From contig CM077667.1 of the NCBI GenBank assembly GCA_039707655.1, positions 158,204,642-158,268,641 on the forward strand: a stretch of DNA of 64,000 nt, given 5' to 3'. Positions within the stretch are counted from its first letter, which is position 1; each line of letters starts with the position of its first letter. Below, one piece after another: positions 1 to 11,870 of this stretch. Source of the DNA: Elymus sibiricus. Lineage: Eukaryota; Streptophyta; Magnoliopsida; Poales; Poaceae. A program made the translations under genes and the position numbers. A model generated the notes under the pieces. The model was given only the letters and a program-made list of their open reading frames with translations. It was not told where the DNA came from and made no database searches.

Positions 1-1710
1 GTCATAGACTCAGTGTTATTTCAGGTTTTTAATTAAATTAGGCAGGGTTAATTAGTAGTGGGGCCCATCTGTTAGTGACTGATTAACCTAAACTAATTAT
101 TTTAATTAACTTAACTAACTAGTTAGTGGCCTGACAGGGGTGGCCCACCTGTCATAGACACAGGTGGGAGGGGGCCCACCAATCAGTGACTGGACAGTGC
201 CCAGTCAGCCAGTTGACCAAGTCAACTGGTCAACTGGGGCTGGTCTGGCCCACTGGCAGTGGCCCTGGGGGTGGCCCCAGGTCAGCCACGTCGGCGGCGG
301 CCGGCGGCCATTGCCGGAGCTACTCCGGCGAGTGCCCGAAAGCACGGCCGGGCTCGGAAATGCAGCTCCGGGGGTCAAATCGACCGCCGTTTCTTCCTAC
401 CGCGAGCAGAGATCGTCGCCGATCCATTCCGGGCCTCAGCTCGAGCTACGGTGGTCGGAGCTGAGCGCCACGTCCTCGTCGGCGGGGAGCTTCTCGGGTG
501 AGATTCGGGGACGGCGATACGTTGCGCGCGCGGGCGATTTAAGCAGCTAGCGACGACCTACGTGCGCGCGCGATCACAATGGCCACGAGCCCGTGACCAA
601 AAGGTCATCGGAGCCACGCCGGCGACGAGCAGAGGCGGCGGCGCAATCGGGCTCCGGCGAAATCGTCGGCTACGGCTACGGATTCGACTAGGGGAAGAAG
701 GGGAAGGAAGCGGGGCCTCATAGTGGTCCTGCAGGTGAGCAAAAGCGGGCTCGGGGAAGGTCTGGTGCGGTCGGAATCGTCGGCGAAGCTCGTCGGAGCA
801 GAGGAGGAAGAAGACGGCGTCGAGGGCGGTGCGGTGGCTCCGAGCTCCAGTAGCGAGGCGTAGGCGACGGAGTCGAGCGAGGCGGAGCGGACGGGCACGT
901 CGGAGCGACGAACGGAAGGCTGTGGCCGCGCCTAGCCGGCGGCCATGGCGACAGCGGCGCGGGCGCGAGCGAGATCTGGAGGGCGAGCGAGAGAGAGAGA
1001 GAGAGCGAGGCGAGGGGGCGAATGGGGGAGGGCGTCCAGGGGAGGTGGCTCGGGGCGCCCTTATCCCCTCGCCCACCTGCTCCGGCGCCGTGGCAAGCGG
1101 CGGGCGGCGCGGCGAGCTCCTGTCCACGGCGGCGTCAACACGCAGGGGGGGAGCAGGTGAGTGGAGGTGGGCTGGGCCGGTTCGGCCCAGTAGCCAGGTA
1201 AGTGGGCCTTTTTCTTTTTCTGTCTTTTCTCTTCTGTTTTTATTTCTGTTTTCTTTTGTAAGTTTCTGTTTTATTTATTTTAGGCCAATAATCCTTTAAG
1301 CAAAAATGTGTCATATGGTCCAACAATTAACTTGCAGTATTTTGGAGGGCCACATCCACTTTGAGCATTTTTGGGTACTGTTGGAAATTTACCATGCAAT
1401 TTAAAGCACTTTTAAAATGCTTTTAGCTACTGTGATTGTAGGTGGGGTCCACACCAGTGGGAGGGTGATGTTGTTTTCCTTAACAACATTTATTTTGGAT
1501 TATTCCACAAGTTTGGGACATTTTACTTTTGTTGTTTGCAGAATTATTTTTATCACAATAATTCCTATGGCATTTTGAAATGGAATTTGAATTTGAATTT
1601 GAATCCAAACTTGATCAAGCCCCACTTAGCAAAATGATTAGGCACTACTCATGATCATTACTGTAGCTTAATTACAATGATCACTGTAGCTTAATCTCAG
1701 GGTGTCATAG
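1..1710 (-). mobile_element. Gypsy-type LTR fragment (5' part of an LTR, minus strand)
   Basis: Read on the minus strand, the segment starts at about 1708 with a TG(A)CACCC-like end, the start typical of several long Triticeae Gypsy LTRs. It then passes through an AT-rich stretch (1200-1700) into a GC-rich block (150-1170) with many spurious open frames. No frame encodes a recognisable retroelement protein, and simple GA repeats near 990-1010 explain the arginine-rich frames. The right edge is cut by the truncated Copia LTR at 1711 and the left edge lies outside the window. Family not assigned; the call rests on end sequence and composition only. Confidence 0.4.
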
Positions 1711-2866
1711 TATAGAGATACCGACGATCGAATCTCGGGCAAGTAACATACCAAAGAACAAAGGGAACAGCATATGGGATTAACTGAATCCTTGACCTAG
1801 AGGTTCAACCGATAAAGATCTTCGTAGAATATGTAGTAACCAATATGGGCATCCAGGTCCCGCTATTGGTTATTGACCGTAGAGGTGTCTCGGTCATGTC
1901 TACATAGTTCTCGAACCCGCAGGGTCTGCACACTTAATGTTCGGTGACGTTTCGGTAGTATTAAGATATATGTGTTGGTGACCGAAGGTTGTTCGGAGTC
2001 CCGGATGAGATCCCGGATGTCACGAGGAGCTCCAGAATGGTCCGGAGGTAAAGATTTATATATAGGAAAGTGGTATTTGGGTTCCAGAAAAGTTTCGGGT
2101 ATTTCTGGTAGTGTACCGGGAGTGACGAATGGGTTCCGGGGGTCCACCGGGTGGGGCCCACCCACCCCGGGGGGCCACATGGGCCCAAGAGGTGGCGCAC
2201 CAGCCCCTAATGGTCTAGGGAACCGATCCCATAAGGGCCCATATGCCCAAGAGGAAAAAAGGTGGAGATAGGAAGGAATAGGACTCCTTCCTAATATGAA
2301 TCCACTTCCTAGTAGGAAGTGGATTGGACTCCTCCTTGCCCTGGTTCGGCCGACCCCTAGGGGAAACCCTAGGGAGGCTTGCTCCTCCCTCTCCCTCCCA
2401 TATATACTAGAGTAATAGAGCCCCAAAACACACGGCCACGTGCTAGTTCTCTATTCTCTAGTTCCTCCACCAAATAGATTCCGGTAGTGCTTAGGCGAAG
2501 CCCTGCCGGGATAACTCCACCACCACCACCACCACGCCGTCGTGCTGCTGGAGATCTCATCCACATCTCTGCCCCCTCTTGCTGGATCATGAAGGCAGAG
2601 ATCGTCATCGAGCTGTACGTGTGCTGAACGCGGAGGTGCCGTCTGTTCGGTGCTAGATCGGGATGGATCGTGATTGGATCGCGGGACGGCTTGCGATTTG
2701 GATCGTGAAGACGTTCGACTACATCAACCGCGTTTCGTATTGCTTCCCACTTAGCGATCTACAAGGGTATGTAGATCCACTCTCCCTCTCGTAGATGCTC
2801 ATCACCATGGATAGATCTTGCGTGTGCGTAGGAAAAAAATTGTTTCCCATGCAACGTTCCCCAACA
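1711..2866 (+). repeat. 5' LTR of the Copia element, 5'-truncated
   Basis: It is nearly identical to 9779-11805 once the insertion at 10451-11319 is removed. It ends ...ttccccaaca at 2866, the usual Angela/BARE LTR end. A TATA-like tatatacta lies near 2401, in the usual promoter position before the leader. The first ~635 bp of the LTR are missing and the join at 1710/1711 is abrupt, so this end was lost by deletion. Confidence 0.9.
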
Positions 2867-2867
2867 G

Positions 2868-2880
2868 TGGCATCATGAGC
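2868..2880 (+). other. Primer-binding site of the Copia element (tRNA-iMet type, degenerate)
   Basis: The bases tggcatcatgagc start just after the LTR end and differ at two positions from the canonical plant TGGTATCAGAGC site complementary to initiator tRNA-Met. The mismatches fit an old, inactive copy. Confidence 0.75.
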
Positions 2881-4189
2881 TAGGTCTATGCATAGATGAG
2901 ATCATGAGTAGAACACAAAGGAGTTTGTGGGCATTGATGCTCAGATTGCTTCCTCCCTTGGTCTTTTCTTGATTCAGCGGTATTGTGGGATAAAGCGGCC
3001 TGGACCAACCTTACTCGTACGCTTATGAGAGACCGGTTCCATCAACTGACATGTGACTTTGTTGCATAAAGATGGCTGGCGGGTGTCTGTCTCTCTCACT
3101 TTAGTTGGATCGGATTCGACAAAGGTGGTCCTTGATAAGGTTGAATAGCAATTTATGTATCACCGTTGTGGTTTTGCGTAGGTAAGAATCGTTTTTGCTA
3201 GATACCCATAGCAGCCACGTAAAACATGCAACAACAATTAGAGGGCGTCTAACTTGTTTTTGCAGGGTATGTTGTGATATGATATGGCCAATGACATGGT
3301 GAGATATATGTGATGTATGAGATGATCATGTTATGTATAGATAATCACGACTTGCATGTCGATGAGTACCGCAACCAGCAGGAGCCATAGGGTTGTCTTT
3401 AATTTATTTTCGCCGTTTTGCTTTACTTTATCGCTATGAGTTAGCAATAGTTGTAGAAGCAATAGTTGGCGTGACAACCTCATGGCGACACGTTGATGGA
3501 GATCGAGATGATAGAGATCATGGTGTCATGCCGGTGACGATGGAGATCATGTCGGTGCTTTGTAGATGGAGATCAAAAGCAGAAATTCATGGCCATATCA
3601 TGTCACTTATGATTTGCATGTGATGTTAATCCTTTTATGCATCTTATTTTGCTTAGGACGGCGGTAGCATTATAAGATGATCCCTATCTAAAATTTCAAG
3701 ATAAAATTATGTTCTCTCGGAGTGTGCACCGTTGCGAAAGTTTGTCGTTTCAAGACACCACGTGATGATCGGGTGTGATAGACTCTACGTTCACATACAA
3801 TGGGTGCAAGCCAGTGTTGCACATGCGGAACACTCGGGTTAAACTTGACGAGCCTAGCATGTCCAGACATGGCCTCAGAACACAAGAGACCGAAAGGGCG
3901 AACCTGAGTCATATAGTAGATATGATCAACATGGAGATGTTCACCATTGAAACCACCTCATCTCACGTGATGATCGGACTTGGGTTGGTGAATTTGGATC
4001 ATGTGACACTCGAATGACCTGAGGGATGTCAATTTGAGTGGGAGTTTTTTACGTAATATGATTAACTAAACTCCTTATCATGAACATAGTCTAAAGTGTC
4101 TTTGCTAAATTATGTTGTAGATCAATAGCTCGCGTTGTAGCTCCCCTATGTTTTTTATACGTTCCTAGAGAAAATAGAGTTGAAATGAT
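2881..4189 (+). other. Copia leader and decayed start of gag
   Basis: Between the primer-binding site and the first recognisable gag codons there is about 1.3 kb without a credible coding frame. Angela/BARE elements carry a long untranslated leader here, which fits. Several short open frames (for example 3393-3623) show no domain and are best read as chance. Confidence 0.6.
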
Positions 4190-6870
4190 GGTAGAAATAA
4201 TGCAGACTGGGTCCGTGATCTGAGGATTGTCCTCATTGCTGCACAGAAGGCTTATGTCCTTAATGCACCGCTCGGTGCGCCACCCCCTCAAGCATCGTCT
4301 GTAGATGTTGTGAACATCTGACAGACACGTTCCTGATGACTACTTGATAGTTCAGTGTGTCATGCATTATGGCTTAGAATTGAGGTTCCAAAACGTTTTG
4401 AACATCACGGAACATATGAGATGTTCTAAGAGCTGAAATTGGGATCTCAGGCTCATGCCCGTGTTGAGAGGTATGAGACCTCCAACAAGATTCTTTGCCA
4501 GCAAGATGAAGGAGAATAGCTCAATTGGTGAGCATGTGCTCAGATTTTCTGGGTGCTACAATCGCTTGAATCGAGTGGGAGTTGATCTTCCAGATAAGAT
4601 AGTGGTTGATATAGTTCTCCAAGTCACTGCCACAAAGCTACTAGAGCTTCGTGATGAACTATGAAATGCCAGGGATGGAAATAATGATCCCCGAGCTATT
4701 CGCGATGTTTGACACCACGAAGGTAGAAATCAAGAAGGAGCATCAAGTGTTGATGGTTAGTAAAACCACTAGTTTCGAGAAGGGCAAGGGCTAGGAGGGA
4801 AACTTCATGGATGGCAAGCCAGTTGCTGCTCCAGTAAAGAAACCCAAGGTTGAACCCAAACCCGAGACTGAGTGCTTCTATTATGAGGAGAACGGTCGCT
4901 GAAGCGGAACAACCCTAGATACTTGGTAGATAAGAAGGCTGGCAACATCAATAGAAGTATATTTGATATACGTTTTATTCATGTGTACCTTGCTAGTACT
5001 CCTAGTAGCACCTGGGTATTAGATACCGGTTCAGTTGCTAAATGTTGGTAACTCGAAATAAAAGCTACGGAATAAACGGAGACTAGCTAAGGGCGAGGTG
5101 ACGATGTGTGTTGGAAGCGTTTCCAAGGTTGATGTGATCACCATCGCACGCTCTCTCTACCTTCGGGATTAGTGATGACCCTAAATAAATGTTATTTGGT
5201 GTTTGCGTTGAGCATGAATGTGATTAGATCATGTTTATTGCAATACGGTTATTCATTTAAGTTAGAGAATAATGGTTATTCTGTTTACATGAATAATACC
5301 TTCAATGGTCATGCACCCAATGTGAATGGTTCATTGAATCTAGATTGTAATGATAAACATGTTCATAATATTGATGCCAAAAGATGCAAAGTTAATAATG
5401 ATAGTACCACATACTTGTGGCACTGCCGCCAAGGTCATATTGGTGTAAAGCGCATGAAGAAACTCCATGCTGATGGATCTTTTGACTCACTCGATTTCGA
5501 ATCGGTTGAGACATGCGGACCATGCCTCTTGGGCAAGATGACTAAGACCCCGTTTTCCGATATGATGGAGCGGGCAAGTGACTTATTGGAAATGATACAT
5601 GTTGATGTAGCAATCCAATGAGTGTTGAAGCGTGCGGTGGATATCGTTATTTTCTTACCTTCACTGATGATTTCAGTAGATATGGGGATATTCACTTAAT
5701 TAAACACAAGTCTGAAACATTTGAAAAGTTCAAACAAATCCAGAGTGAAGTTTGAGATCATCGTGACAAGAAGATAAAATGTCTACGATATGATCGTGGA
5801 GGTAAATATCTGAGTTACGAGTTTGGTATACAACTCAAGACAATGTGGAAGTTGTTTCACAACTCACGCCACCTGGAACACCATAGTGTGATGGTGTGTC
5901 CGAACGTCGTGGTCGTGCTCTATTGGATATGGTGCGTACTATGATGTCTCTTATCGATTTGCCACTGTCATTTTGGGATTATGCATTAGAGACAACTACA
6001 TTCACTTTAAATAGGACACCATCTAAATCCGTTGAGATGACACCGTATGAATTATGGTTTGGCAGAAGCCTAAGCTGTCATTTCTTAGAGTTTGGGAATA
6101 CGATGCTTATGTGAAAAGACTTCAACCTGATAAGCTCGAACCAAAGCGGAAAAGTGCATCTTCATAGGATACCCTAAGGAAATAGCTGGGTATGCCTTCT
6201 ATCTTAGATACGAGGACAAAGTGTTTGTTGCTAAAACGGGTCCTTTCTAGAGAAAGAGTTTCTCTCGAAAGAATTGAGTGGGAGGAGAAGTAGAACTTGA
6301 TGAGGTTATTGAACCGTAACTTCAGTTGGATAGTAGCACGGCATAGAAAGATGTTTCTGCGGCGCCTACACCAAATTGAAGAGGAAGCTAATGATGATGA
6401 TCATGAAACTTCGGATCAAGTTACTACCGAACCTCGTAGGCCGACAAGAAATCGTACCGCCTCTGAGTGGTATGTCAATCCAGTCTTGGAGGTCATGTTG
6501 TTAGACAACAGTGAACCTACGAGCTATGAAGAAGCGATGGTGGGCCCAGATTCCAACAAATGGCTAGGAGCCATGAAATCCGAGAAAGCATCCATGTATG
6601 AAAACCAAGTATGGACTTTGGTAGACTTGCCCGTTGAACGGCAGGCCGTTGAGTACAAATGGACCTTTAAGAAGAAGACAGACACTGATGGTAAATGTCA
6701 CCATTTATAAAGCTCGACTTGTCGCAAAGAAGTTTCCGGCAAGTTCAAGGAGTTGACTACGATGAGACTTTCTCACCCGTAGCAATGCTAAAGTCTGTTG
6801 GAATTATGTTAGCAGTTGCTGCATTTTTCGATTATGAAATCTGGCAGATGGATGTCAAAACATCGTTTCC
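4190..6870 (+). pseudogene. Copia gag-pol polyprotein relic: gag, protease region, integrase, start of RT
   Basis: Fragments read in shifting frames. Gag with UBN2-type sequence lies at about 4205-4700. A ruined zinc knuckle lies at about 4873 (CFYYEENGR, where CCHC is expected), followed by the protease region near 5010-5170. The GAG-pre-integrase segment with HCRQGHIGVKRMKKLH is at about 5400-5480 and the integrase core at about 5600-6110 (VSERRGRALLDMVR, LPLSFWDYALET). The linker is at 6297-6500, and RT begins at 6500-6870 with WTLVDLP, VDYDETFSPVA and WQMDVKTSF. Stops and indels separate these blocks, so no functional product is possible. RT breaks off where a foreign LTR fragment begins, before the YVDD catalytic box. 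Motif order (integrase before RT) shows Copia rather than Gypsy. Confidence 0.88.
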
Positions 6871-8420
6871 TTTATGGTATATGATGTCTACTACGCAACC
6901 TTCTTCTTGTAGACTCGTGTTGGACCTCCAAGCGCAGATTTTTGTAGGACAGTAGCAAATTTCCCTCAAGTGGATGACCAAAGGTTTATCAATCCGTGGG
7001 AGGCATAGGATGAAGATAGTCTCTCTCGAACAACCCTGCAATCAAATAACAAAGAGTCTCTTGTGTCCCCAACACACCCAATACAATGGTAAATTGTATA
7101 GGTGCACTAGTTCGGCGAAGAGATGGTGATACAAGTGTAATATGGATGGTAGATATAGGTTTTTGTAATCTAAAAATATAAAAACAGCAAGGTAGCAAGT
7201 AACAAAAGTGAGCACAAACGGTATTGCAATGCTTAGAAACAAGGCCTAGGGTTCATACTTTCACTAGTGCAAGTTCTCTCAACAATACAAACATAGTTGA
7301 ATCCTATGTAAATCCCTCACGTGCGACAAAGAGTTCACTCCAAAGTCACAAATAGCGGAGAATAAACGAAGAAATTATTGTAGGGTACGAAACCACCTCA
7401 AAGTTATCTTTTCCGATCAATCTTATAAGCTATCCCTATAAGTATCATGAACAGCCCTAGAGTTCGTACTAAAATAACACCTTAAGATACACATCAACCA
7501 AAACCCTAATGTCACCTAGATACTCCAATGTCACCACCAGTACCCATGGGCTTGATTATACGATATGCATCACACAATTTCAGATTCATCATGTTCAATC
7601 CAACACAAAGAACTTCAAAGAGTGCCCCAAAGTTTCTACCGGAGAGTCAAGACGAAAACGTGTGCCAACCCCTATACATAGATTCCCAAGGTCACGGAAC
7701 CCGCAAGTTGATCACCAAAACATACATCAAGTGGATCAATAGAACATCCCATTGTCACCACGGATATCCCATCGCAAGAAATACATCAAGTGTTCTCAAA
7801 TCCTTAAAGACTCAATCCGATAAGAAAACTTCAAAGGGAAAACTCAATTCATCACAAGAAGATAGAGAGGGGAAAACTCCATATGATTCATCTATATTAA
7901 TAAAGCTCGCGGTACATCAAGATCGTGTCATCTCAAGAACACGAGAGAGAGAGAGATCAAACACATAGCTACTGGTACATACCCTCAGCCCCAAGGGTGA
8001 ACTACTCCCTCCTCATCATGGAGACCGCCGGGATGATGAAGATGGCCTCCGGTGATGGTTTCCCCCTCCGACAGGGTGCCGAAACGGGCTCCCGGATGGT
8101 TTTTCATGGCTACAGAGGCTTGCGGCGGCAGAACTCCCGATCTAGGTTTCTTTCTGGGGGTTTCTGTATTTATAGGAATTTTTGGCGTCAAAAACAAGTC
8201 AAGGGGGGCCACGAGCTGACGACAAGCCTGGGGGCGCGCCCCCCAGGCTTGTGGTGGCCTCGTGGCTCTTCTGGCCCAACTCCAATGCTCCCTGGGCTTC
8301 TTCTGGTCCATAAAAAATCATCGTAGATTTTTATTCCGTTTGGACTCCGTTTGATTTTTATTCCGTTTGGACTCGTGGCTCTTCTGGCCCAACTCCAATG
8401 CTCCCTGGGCTCCAGGAGTT
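6868..8420 (-). mobile_element. LTR fragment of another Gypsy (Athila-type) family inserted in the Copia RT
   Basis: The block interrupts RT coding right after WQMDVKTSF and Copia-like sequence resumes at about 8425. Read on the minus strand it resembles the 3' part of a Triticeae Athila-type LTR; the plus-strand stretch aaatttccctcaagtgg near 6957 is a landmark I remember from such LTRs. The start of that LTR is missing. A stretch with gtggctcttctggcccaac is present twice, near 8262 and 8372, as a short local tandem duplication. No matching target duplication was found, and the central RT with its catalytic box is missing, so insertion or later repair was accompanied by deletion. Confidence 0.6.
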
Positions 8421-8424
8421 TTTG

Positions 8425-9130
8425 AAAGGAAGATCTAGAATGAAGCTACTTAAATATTGGGCATCGGGATCTATAGAGATAGATCAAGACGTCTGATGAG
8501 ACTTTCAATGAGTACATACCTTGACAAGATTTTGAAAGAGTTAAAAATGGATCAGTCAAAGAAAGAGTTCTTGCCTGATTTGTAAGGTGTGGAGTTGAGT
8601 GAGACTCAAAGCTCGACCACGGGAGAAGAAAGAGAGAGGAAGAAGGTCGTGCCCTATGCCTTATCCATAGGCTCTATATAGTATGACATACTGTGTACCG
8701 CACCTGGTGTGTGCCTTGCCATGAGTCTGTCAAGGGGTACAAGAGTGGTCCAGGAGTGGATCACTTGACAGCGGTCAAGATTATCCTTAGTAACTAGAGG
8801 ACTAAGGAAATGTTTCTCGATTATGGAAGTGATAAAGAGTTTGTCGTAAAGGTTTACGTCGATGCAATCTTTGACACCTATCCGGACGACTCTGAGTAGC
8901 AGTCCGGATACGTATAGTGGAGCAGTCATTTGTAATAGCTCCAAGTGGAGCGTGGTAGCATCTGCAGTATGACATATAGATTTGCAAAGAACACACGGAT
9001 CTGAATGTTGCTAACCGTTGACTAGAACCTCTCTCACGTCCAAAACATGATCGAACCCCAGAACTCATTGGGTGTTAGATTCATTACAATGTTAATCACA
9101 TGGTGATGTGAGCTAGATTATTTACTCTAG
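8425..9130 (+). pseudogene. Copia polyprotein relic: RT C-terminus and RNase H
   Basis: Downstream of the inserted LTR, broken frames read STYLDKILKEL.MDQSKKE, GEERERKKVVPYALSIGSI and CNSSKWSVVAS. These match the order of the Angela/BARE RT C-terminal connection and RNase H (the last corresponds to the CSSKQS-VA motif). Stops are frequent and part of RNase H is deleted. This confirms that the block belongs to the element whose RT was cut at about 6868. Confidence 0.75.
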
Positions 9131-9134
9131 TGCA

Positions 9135-9144
9135 AGTGGGAGAC
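9135..9144 (+). other. Polypurine tract of the Copia element
   Basis: The bases agtgggagac directly precede the 3' LTR start, the expected site for plus-strand priming in Angela/BARE elements. Confidence 0.75.
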
Positions 9145-10450
9145 TATTGGAAATATGCCCTAGAGGTAATAATAATTTAGTTACTATCATATTTCCATGT
9201 TCATGATAATCGTTTATTATCCATGCTATAATTGTATTAATTGGAAACTCAAATACATGTGTGGGTACATAGACAACACTGTGTCCCTAGTATGCCTCTA
9301 ATAGACTAGCTCGTTGATCAATGATGGTCAAGGTTTCCTAGCCATAGACATGAGATGTCATTTGATAACGGGATCACATCATTAGGAGAATGATCTGATG
9401 GACAAGACCCAACCAATGAACGTAGCATATGATCGTGTCAGTTTATTGCTATTGTTTCTGCATGTCAAAGTATCTGTTCCTATGACCATGAGATCATGCA
9501 ACTCACTGACACCGGATGAGTACCTTGTGTGTATCAAACATTGCAACATGACTGGGTGACTATAAAGATGCTCTACAGGTATCTCCGAGGGTGTCTGTTG
9601 AGTGCGCATGGATCAAGACTGGGATTTGTTAGTCTGTGTGACGGAGAGGTATCTCAGGGCCCACTCGGTAATACAACATCACAATAAGCCTTGCAAGCAA
9701 AGTGACTAAAGTGTTAGCCACGGGATCTTGTATTACGGAACAAGTAAAGAGACTTGCCGGTAACGATATTGAACTAGGTATAGAGATACCGACGATGGAA
9801 TCTCGGGCAAGTAACATACCAAAGAACAAAGGGAACAGCATACGGGATTAACTGAATCCTTGACATAGAGGTTCAACCGATAAAGATCTTCATAGAATAT
9901 GTAGGAACCAATATGGGCATCCAGGTCCCGCTATTGGTTATTGACCGTAGAGGTGTCTCGGTCATGTCTACATAGTTCTCGAACCCGCAGGGTCTGCACA
10001 CTTAACGTTCGGTGACGTTTCGATAGTATTGAGATATATGTGTTGGTGACTGAAGGTTGTTCGGAGTCCCGGATGAGATCCCGGACGTCATGAGGAGCTC
10101 CGGAATGGTCCGGAGGTAAAGATTTATATATAGGAAAGTGGTATTTGGGTTCCGGAAAAGTTTCGGGTATTTCTGGTAGTGTACCGGGAGTGACGAATGG
10201 GTTCCGGGGGTCCACCGGGTGGGGCCCACCCACCCCGAGGGGGCACATGGGCCCAAGAGGTGGCGCACCAGCCCCTAATGGGCTCGGGAACCGACCCCAT
10301 AAGGGCCCATATGCCCAAGAGGAAAAAAGGTGGAGATAGGAAGGAATAGGACTCCTTCCTAATATGAATCCACTTCCTAGTAGGAAGTGGATTGGACTCC
10401 TCCTTGCCCTGGTTCGGCCGACCCCTAGGGGAAACCCTAGGGAGGCTTGC

Positions 10451-11319
10451 TGATATGGGGTGGCCCGATCTTCTCAGTAAGCTTGCAGTGGTTTGATGAT
10501 GATGATGATGATAGATAACTGGGTGTCGCCGATGATCTCTCGTCGCTAGATCCCTGATGCCAGTGCAAAAGCCCTCTACCCTTCGGATATTCACGACTTC
10601 ACACACTTGCGCAACGTAGCCGTCGATCACGAAATGGTATAATTACAATTCACTAATTCCCAATGGAACAGTAGATTACACTCAACTTGTAGTTCAAATC
10701 TCCAGATCGAGACGAATTGGAGATGCAATTTCAGATGAATGCTTGTTAGCAAGTTCAACGAAACTAGGGTTTAATTTTAATGTGGTCTGATCTCTCCTAT
10801 GCACCTCGAGAGGTATTTAAAGGGGTGAGGTGCGGCTGGCCTTGGAGCAGCCGACCTGGACAAGTACTCAACTTGGTTCGACCCAACTAATTAAGATACA
10901 AACTGACCCATGTTGGGTTCAGCCATATGGACACGCGGGCCCAATACACTATGGCACGCGGCAGCATATGTGATGGCGTGCCAGGTGCTCCTCACGTGGT
11001 GTTCTCCTTGCAAGCTTGAGCGCCGGCCTCCCTCTCCTCCCTCGCGCTCCCTTCTTGCTTCTCCTCGCTCACTTGTGCTATGCCTTCTTCTCCAATGAAT
11101 CTGATCATACAAATATATAAAGACTTAGGTAGTAAACAATTCTCATTAATAAAGTAATCAGATTCTATTAGGAGCAAATTCACCTGTTGTTCTATTAGCT
11201 TTGCACGGGCTCTTGTAATAGGTCCAATTCTAATTTCATCATTGGACTTCTTCTTTGCAGCAATTGGTTGTTAGACATCATGAGGTGGAGATGGAACAAT
11301 AGTAGGGATGTCCTCATCA
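10451..11319 (-). mobile_element. Solo LTR, probable CRM/Cereba-type centromeric Gypsy, TSD cttgc
   Basis: The insertion begins TGATAT and ends CATCA on the plus strand, so it has TG...CA ends. It is flanked by direct 5-bp duplications cttgc (10446-10450 and 11320-11324), and removing it restores the Copia LTR exactly. On the minus strand it begins TGATGAGGACATCC and encodes from its first bases a frame with GPITRARAKLIEQQ, a typical polyprotein C-terminus. A polyprotein that runs into the 3' LTR is a known trait of CRM-clade centromeric elements, whose LTRs are close to 0.9 kb. A TTTAAATA box lies near 10815 on the minus strand. Clade assignment is inference; the solo-LTR structure is seen directly. 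Confidence 0.75.
10992..11318 (-). pseudogene. Polyprotein C-terminal tail encoded inside the solo LTR
   Basis: The minus-strand frame starts at the LTR edge with DEDIPTIVPSPP. It has one in-frame stop after PHDV, then continues through AAKKKSNDEIRIGPITRARA, EQQVNLLLIE and NENCLLPKSLYICMIRF to a stop at 10992. The GPITRARAK plus LPKSLYICMIRF pattern is what I know from the end of grass CRM-like polyproteins. The tail past ICMIRF (GEEGIAQVSEEKQEG...) is low-complexity and may be chance reading of the LTR. Without an internal domain it is never translated as part of Pol here. Confidence 0.6.
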
Positions 11320-11805
11320 CTTGCTCCTCCCTCTCCCTCCTATATATACTAGAGGAATAGAGCCCCAAAACCCACGGCCACATGCTAGTTCTCTATTCTT
11401 TAGTTCCTCCACCAAATAGATTCCGGTAGTGCTTAGGCAAAGCCCTGCCGGGATAACTCCACTACCACCACCACGTCGTCGTGCTGCTGGAGATCTCATC
11501 CACCTCTCCGCCCCCTCTTGCTGGATCAAGAAGGCGGAGATCGTCATCAAGCTGTACGTGTGCTGAACACGGAGGTGCCGTCCGTTCGGTGCTAGATCGG
11601 GATGGATCGTGATTGGATCGCGGGACGGCTTGCGATTTGGATCACGAAGACGTTCGACTACATCAACCGCGTTTCTTAACGCTTCCCACTTAGCTATCTA
11701 CAAGGGTATGTAGATCCACTCTCCCTCTCGTAGATGCTCATCACCATGGATAGATCTTGCGTGTGCACAGGAAAAATTTTGTTTCCCACGCAATGTTCCC
11801 CAGCA

Positions 11806-11870
11806 CGGCGGGGGGTGGCAGCGAGGGGCTGGGGGCAGCCGGCGGTGGGCGGCTGCAGTGGGGGGCTGGG
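11806..11870. other. 65-bp GC-rich strip between two LTR elements
   Basis: This is the only DNA between the end of the Copia 3' LTR and the start of the Fatima-like LTR. Its ggggctgggggcagccggc composition closely resembles 42409-42520 on the far side of the Fatima-like element. Its last five bases, ctggg, are the left target duplication, so it is the left flank of that insertion, probably the 5' part of the hAT relic. Confidence 0.6.

Larger units (their letters stand above)
1711..11805 (+). mobile_element. Angela/BARE-like Copia LTR retrotransposon, truncated and nested
   Basis: Two direct copies of an Angela/BARE-type LTR (1711-2866 and 9145-11805) flank a decayed Copia internal region. 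Its order is primer-binding site, gag, protease remnant, integrase, RT and RNase H remnant. The 5' LTR lacks its first ~635 bp, so the left target duplication is lost and the insertion site cannot be checked. Two later insertions lie inside: an LTR fragment in the RT (about 6868-8420) and an 869-bp solo LTR in the 3' LTR (10451-11319). No frame is intact, so this copy is not autonomous. Family name is by resemblance. Confidence 0.9.
9145..11805 (+). repeat. 3' LTR of the Copia element, interrupted by a solo LTR
   Basis: It starts tattggaaatatgccctag (the usual TG has become TA) and ends ...ttccccagca. Without the 869-bp insertion and its duplicated 5 bp it is about 1.79 kb, the usual size for Angela/BARE LTRs. 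It matches the truncated 5' LTR from 9779 on with scattered substitutions. Confidence 0.92.

Noticed and set aside
164..1299. Several GC-rich open frames on both strands near the window start
   Set aside because: They overlap each other in many frames, are Arg/Pro/Ser/Gly-rich from composition and GA repeats, and have no domain. The region fits a Gypsy LTR.
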